Origin: an uncultured Lachnospiraceae bacterium
GTDB lineage: Bacteria; Bacillota; Clostridia; Lachnospirales; Lachnospiraceae
Direction of reading: 5' to 3'
Assembly (NCBI GenBank): GCA_910584965.1
Contig: CAJUDZ010000006.1
Location: 1-64,000 of the forward strand
DNA: 64,000 bases
The position numbers and the translations under genes were made by a program. The notes beneath the pieces were generated by a model. The model was given only the letters and a program-made list of their open reading frames with translations. It ran no database searches and was not told where the DNA came from. This document shows, one piece after another, positions 60,327 through 64,000 of the stretch (positions within the stretch are counted from its first letter, which is position 1; each line of letters opens with the position of its first letter).

Positions 60327-61871
60327 TTGAATCCAAAACTGAAAGAGAAAATTTATGAATCGCTTTCTGCAGTCCTGCCTATTACGGGTATTGTCCTGCT
60401 GATCAGCATACTGCTTGTTCCTGTGGAACTCGGTACGATGGTTATGTTTATTACAGGGGCGCTGATGCTCGTTGTCGGTATGGGCTTTTTTCAGCTCGGT
60501 GCGGAAATGGCGATGACGCCGCTCGGGGAAGGTATCGGCGTACAGATATCGAAAACGCGGAATATTATTCTGATCTGTCTGATCGGATTTTCGATGGGGG
60601 CAATCATAACAATATCCGAACCGGATTTACAGGTGCTGGCGGAACAGGTTCCTTCGATTCCGAATTATGTGCTGATTCTGACGGTAGCGGTCGGCGTCGG
60701 CATTTTCCTGGCGATGGCAATCTGCAGAATCCTGTTTCAGATTAATCTGTCGACGATTCTGATTGCGCTTTATATCGTGCTGATCGGAATGTCCCTGTTC
60801 ATTGAAAAAGATTTTCTGGCCGTTGCGTTTGATTCCGGCGGCGTTACGACGGGTCCCATGACCGTGCCTTTTATCATGGCGATGGGCGTCGGCCTCGCTT
60901 CGGTCCGCGGCGACAGAAACGCTTCCAGCGACAGTTTCGGTCTGGTAGCGCTTTCCAGTGTCGGCCCGGTGCTTGCGGTATTGATTCTCGGTTCTTTTTA
61001 TAATCCGACGCAGGCGAATTATTCCTCGGCATCGGTGGCGAGTGTGGTGACGACGCGGGACGTGGTATGGGAATTTTTCACGAGTATGCCGCCGTATATC
61101 CGGGAAGTGCTGATTTCGCTTGTTCCGGTGGCTGCGGTTTTCGCGATCTTTCAGATGTTAAGCCGCCGTTACCAGCAGCGTCAGGTGAAGCGTGTGCTGG
61201 TCGGATTCGGTTATACATATATCGGCCTTGTGCTTTTTCTGTGCGGCGTCAATGTGGGATTTGCGCCGGTCGGTTCTTCCCTCGGCAAGGATATTGCGGC
61301 CGCGGACTGGCGGTGGCTCCTTATCCCGATCGGTATGCTGATCGGATATTATATCGTAAAGGCGGAGCCGGCTATTCAGGTATTAAACCATCAGGTTGAA
61401 GATGTGACGAACGGGGCGGTATCGGCAAGGGCGATGAACAGATGCCTTTCCATCGGCGTATCTGTCAGCGTGGGGCTTACGATGCTGCGCGTGCTGACGG
61501 GGCTGCCTGTTTACTGGATTATTATACCCGGGTATATTATTGCGCTGATTCTTTCCAGACTCGTTCCGAAGATGTTCGTCGGTATCGCATTCGATTCCGG
61601 CGGGGTTGCCAGCGGACCGATGACGACAACTTTCTTACTGCCGCTTTGTATTGGTGCCTGTGACGCGGTCGGCGGGAACGTGATGACGGACGCATTCGGC
61701 GTCGTGGCGCTTGTGGCGCTGACGCCGTTAATCGCGGTTCAGATTATGGGCATCGTATATCAGTACAAGATGAGAACCGCGGTACAGCCTGTGATGGCGG
61801 GAGCAGTTTCCTTAGATGCTATGGATGAAATCTTTGAATTTGAGGAGGACGACGAATATGACGGGTCATAG
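60327..61871 (+). CDS. DUF1538 membrane protein
   Basis: A 514-residue integral membrane protein with two related halves, each carrying AFDSGGVTTGPMT (about 170-182) or AFDSGGVASGPMT (about 420-435). That repeat is the mark of the DUF1538 family. The function is not known; transport is likely. The TTG start is supported by AAGGGGTG seven bases upstream. The PII-like gene overlaps its 3' end by 14 bases, as expected for a transporter and its soluble regulator. Confidence 0.87.
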   Translation: MNPKLKEKIYESLSAVLPITGIVLLISILLVPVELGTMVMFITGALMLVVGMGFFQLGAEMAMTPLGEGIGVQISKTRNIILICLIGFSMGAIITISEPDLQVLAEQVPSIPNYVLILTVAVGVGIFLAMAICRILFQINLSTILIALYIVLIGMSLFIEKDFLAVAFDSGGVTTGPMTVPFIMAMGVGLASVRGDRNASSDSFGLVALSSVGPVLAVLILGSFYNPTQANYSSASVASVVTTRDVVWEFFTSMPPYIREVLISLVPVAAVFAIFQMLSRRYQQRQVKRVLVGFGYTYIGLVLFLCGVNVGFAPVGSSLGKDIAAADWRWLLIPIGMLIGYYIVKAEPAIQVLNHQVEDVTNGAVSARAMNRCLSIGVSVSVGLTMLRVLTGLPVYWIIIPGYIIALILSRLVPKMFVGIAFDSGGVASGPMTTTFLLPLCIGACDAVGGNVMTDAFGVVALVALTPLIAVQIMGIVYQYKMRTAVQPVMAGAVSLDAMDEIFEFEEDDEYDGS

Positions 61872-62553
61872 AACAAAATCGGCATACCGGATGCTGCTTC
61901 TCATCGCGACGCCGAAACTTGTCAAAAAAGCGGAAGATTTGCTGAAACAGGAAAAAATTCCGGTACAGCATCTTTTTCATGCGCAGGGCACCGCTACGAG
62001 TGAAGTGATGGATATGCTCGGACTGGACGGCATCGACAAAACGATTCTGATGAGCATGATGCCCAAAGTGTGCGCAGACGATGTGCTAAAAAAAATGCAG
62101 AAAAAGCTGCATCTCGGCATGCCGAACACGGGAATTGCCTTTACGCTGACGCTTTCGGGCAGCAGCGGGCATGTCGTTCAGCTGATGGAAGCGGTGAGAG
62201 AAGAAACGGGGCAGAAGCCCGAAGAAAGGGTTGGGGTTGAGGTGAAGGAATATCAATACAGCATGATAATGGCTATCGTGAATCAGGGATACAGCGCGGA
62301 GGTCATGGACGCCGCGAGACCGGCCGGCGCTTCCGGCGGTACCGTATTTCACAGCCGGCGCGTCGGCAGCGAGGAATCCTTGAAATTCTGGAAAATTCAT
62401 GTGCAGCAGGAGCGGGAAGTCGTAATTATTCTTGCTCAGAAAGAGGATAAACTGGCGATTATGCAGGCGATCGGCCAGAAATGCGGTATGCAGAGTCCGG
62501 CGCAGGGCGTTGTGATGTCTCTGCCCGTGGATGAAATTGCGGGCCTTGACTAG
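61858..62553 (+). CDS. PII-like regulatory protein
   Basis: A 231-residue soluble protein with two PII-like ferredoxin-fold parts: LLLIATPKLVKKAEDLLKQEKIPVQHLFHAQGTATSEVMDMLG and EYQYSMIMAIVNQGYSAEVMDAARPAGASGGTVFHSRRVG. The ASGGTVFHSR loop resembles the T-loop area of PII relatives. It probably binds a nucleotide and controls the overlapping DUF1538 permease. ATG 61858 has GAGGAGG eight bases upstream. The stop TAG is the first base of the MITE-like repeat. Confidence 0.82.
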   Translation: MTGHRTKSAYRMLLLIATPKLVKKAEDLLKQEKIPVQHLFHAQGTATSEVMDMLGLDGIDKTILMSMMPKVCADDVLKKMQKKLHLGMPNTGIAFTLTLSGSSGHVVQLMEAVREETGQKPEERVGVEVKEYQYSMIMAIVNQGYSAEVMDAARPAGASGGTVFHSRRVGSEESLKFWKIHVQQEREVVIILAQKEDKLAIMQAIGQKCGMQSPAQGVVMSLPVDEIAGLD

Positions 62554-62711
62554 TGTACTGTATCATTCACATTTCGCCAAATGGCTTGCCTGAATTTCCA
62601 TCTGCGGCGTTGTCGTCGGTTAACGATGCCACCGCATCGCCTCCCTCCTCCGCCTTGCAGACTGAAAATTCATTCTGCGTCATTTGGCTGAAAATGAATG
62701 ATACAGTACAC
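62553..62711 (+). mobile_element. MITE-like long palindromic repeat
   Basis: A 159-base element bounded by perfect inverted repeats: GTGTACTGTATCATTCA (62553-62569) and TGAATGATACAGTACAC (62695-62711). The inside continues as an imperfect hairpin (CCAAATG with CATTTGG, TGAATTT with AAATTCA). It codes no protein. The first base overlaps the stop of the PII-like gene, so it may have supplied that stop codon. The remaining 84 bases before xpt hold nothing recognisable except a GGATGGAGGG ribosome site. Confidence 0.75.
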
Positions 62712-62795
62712 CAGTACATCGAATAAGCAATATTTGATGTTTTAAAATACGAATCTTTTTACAGTGATGATAAAGCCGTCACGGATGGAGGGACG

Positions 62796-63377
62796 ATGAA
62801 CTTTTTAGAAGAGCGGATTCAAAAAGACGGAATGATAAAAGAAGGAAATGTGCTGAAAGTGGACAGCTTTCTGAACCATCAGATGGATATTGAACTGTTT
62901 GAGCGGATGGGAGAGGAATTTCGGAAGCGGTTTGCCGATGAGAAGATTGATAAAATATTGACGATTGAAGCGTCCGGCATCGGGATTGCCTGTATTGCGG
63001 CGAGGTATTTTCATGTTCCGGTGGTATTTGCCAAGAAGTCGAAAAGCGTGAATATTGAAGGTGAAATGTATATCGCGGATGTGGAATCTTTTACCCACAA
63101 ATGCAAAAATCAGGTGATCGTATCCAGAAAGTTTCTTTTACCGGGGGAAAATATCCTGATCATTGACGATTTTCTCGCAAACGGCTGCGCCCTTCAGGGA
63201 TTGATCTCGATTGTAGCGGAAGCGGGGGCGAATGTGGCCGGCATCGGCATTGCTGTCGAAAAGGGCTTTCAGGTTGGAGGGCGGATGATCCGCAATCTCG
63301 GTTATCATCTGGAATCCCTCGCCATCATCGATGAAATGGATGCGGAAAGCGGGAAGCTTATTTTCAGGGAACAATGA
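62796..63377 (+). CDS. xpt: Xanthine phosphoribosyltransferase
   Basis: A 193-residue purine-salvage enzyme that makes XMP from xanthine and PRPP. LEERIQKDGMIKEGNVLKVDSFLNHQMD and the PRPP loop ILIIDDFLANGCALQGL are typical of Xpt, and TIEASGIGIACIAARYFHVPVVFAKK is the N-terminal family block. A purine riboswitch is common upstream of xpt but I cannot find one in the short leader. It is followed by its usual partner, a permease. Confidence 0.93.
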   Translation: MNFLEERIQKDGMIKEGNVLKVDSFLNHQMDIELFERMGEEFRKRFADEKIDKILTIEASGIGIACIAARYFHVPVVFAKKSKSVNIEGEMYIADVESFTHKCKNQVIVSRKFLLPGENILIIDDFLANGCALQGLISIVAEAGANVAGIGIAVEKGFQVGGRMIRNLGYHLESLAIIDEMDAESGKLIFREQ

Positions 63378-63435
63378 GAGAAAAATCCGGCTTGCACAGG
63401 CGGAGAACGGAAAACAAATGAGGGGTATCATACAA

Positions 63436-64000
63436 ATGAAAAACGAGTTAAACAATATTTATCAGATAGACGGGAAGGTGCCTGTATTGAAGGCCGTTCC
63501 TTTTGGATTACAGCATATTCTGGCAATGTTCGTGGCCAATATCGCGCCGATTATTATCGTGGCCGGAGCGTGCGGCCTGTCGGCGGAACAGTCGGCAATG
63601 CTGATACAGAATGCGATGATAATCGCCGGAATCGGCACGCTGATACAGCTTTTTCCGATCTGGCGGATTGGCTCCGGCCTTCCGATTGTGATGGGCATCA
63701 GTTTTACATTCGTGTCCATTTTCTGCTATATCGGAGTGACATACGGATATTCTGCGATTCTGGGCGCGGTGCTGATTGGCGGCATTGTGGAAGGGCTGCT
63801 CGGCCTGTTCGCGGTATACTGGATTAAGATCATTACGCCGGTCGTTTCGGCAAGCGTCGTGACGGCCATTGGTTTTTCGCTTCTTTCGGTTGGGGCTTCT
63901 TCTTTCGGAGGGGGAAGCGGTGTGGAGGACTTCGGTTCCGCCCGGAACTGGATTCTTGGAACCGTTACGCTGCTGTCCTGCATTTTATTTCATGTGTTTG
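63436..64000 (+). CDS. Xanthine/uracil-type permease (NCS2), 5' part
   Basis: An open frame from ATG 63436 to the end of the window, without a stop. It encodes 188 residues of an NCS2 nucleobase permease: VPFGLQHILAMFVANIAPIII, LIQNAMIIAGIGTLIQLFPIW, GSGLPIVMGISFTFVS and GGIVEGLLGLF are family-like, with five or so membrane segments so far. AGGGGT sits nine bases upstream. Coming after xpt, it probably imports xanthine (PbuX-like). Confidence 0.88.
   Translation, partial: MKNELNNIYQIDGKVPVLKAVPFGLQHILAMFVANIAPIIIVAGACGLSAEQSAMLIQNAMIIAGIGTLIQLFPIWRIGSGLPIVMGISFTFVSIFCYIGVTYGYSAILGAVLIGGIVEGLLGLFAVYWIKIITPVVSASVVTAIGFSLLSVGASSFGGGSGVEDFGSARNWILGTVTLLSCILFHVF

Noticed and set aside
62712..62795. 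Possible purine riboswitch before xpt
   Set aside because: The leader left after the MITE-like repeat is only 84 bases and lacks the loop sequences and three-way stem pattern of a purine aptamer.
1..64000. CRISPR arrays, rRNA genes, phage or transposase genes
   Set aside because: I looked for regular spaced repeats, rRNA-like sequence and integrase/transposase motifs and saw none; the insertion at spmA has no visible recombinase.

Overview
The window looks like chromosome from a gut-type Lachnospiraceae (Clostridia, Firmicutes), spore-forming by descent. Supporting signs are strong AGGAGG-type ribosome sites, TTG/GTG starts with good Shine-Dalgarno sequences, a yaaR-holB-yaaT-tRNA methyltransferase-rsmI block, a FabK-type fatty-acid operon with FabT-like operators, a SpmA homologue, LplB/LplC-type sugar transporters and arabinan/xylan glycosidases. 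Genus cannot be fixed from the sequence alone. All genes but glnA lie on the + strand.

Layout. 1-52: end of a tRNA-Lys, then a terminator. 229-9018: a housekeeping run with two HD hydrolases around a CgeB-like glycosyltransferase, a PLP decarboxylase, a guanylate-kinase-like protein, YaaR, HolB, YaaT/RicT, a tRNA1(Val)-type methyltransferase and RsmI. 9052-16261: a type II fatty-acid operon (acpP, fabK, fabD, fabG, fabF, fabZ, a second FMN reductase, fabH) with a consensus promoter and two TTTGA-N3-TCAAA palindromes. 16374-29365: pentosan use: KDPG aldolase fused to a VOC domain, a LacI regulator, GH51 arabinofuranosidase, esterase, two permeases, a binding lipoprotein, GH127 and GH39. Two promoters here carry the same AACGTTAAAC operator core.

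29506-38468: spmA followed by an AT-rich accessory region. Three modules (HAD + WYL regulator + three unknown genes; a DUF4143-type AAA ATPase; a broken AAA/PD-(D/E)XK gene) are separated by partial copies of the spmA 3' end and its terminator. This is the most unusual part of the window and looks like repeated gene insertion with long target duplication at one chromosomal site. No integrase or transposase is visible, and no spmB is found.

38581-52687: a sugar-binding lipoprotein paired with a hybrid histidine kinase, an inverted-order GH3 glycosidase, PtsI, and a thiol/iron-sulfur redox group (TlpA-like lipoprotein, 49-residue CxxC protein, NapH-like ferredoxin, nitrilase, CutC, Bcp peroxiredoxin, rubredoxin-glutamate synthase fusion). 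52808-57529: a signalling group (chemoreceptor, PAS-GAF-GGDEF cyclase, anti-sigma-type ATPase, LytTR response regulator). 57699-64000: DUF3737 protein, glnA (minus strand), DUF1538 permease with a PII-like partner, a 159-bp palindromic MITE-like repeat, xanthine phosphoribosyltransferase and the start of a xanthine/uracil-type permease that runs off the end.

Gene identities come from reading motifs and family resemblance. No database search was run.
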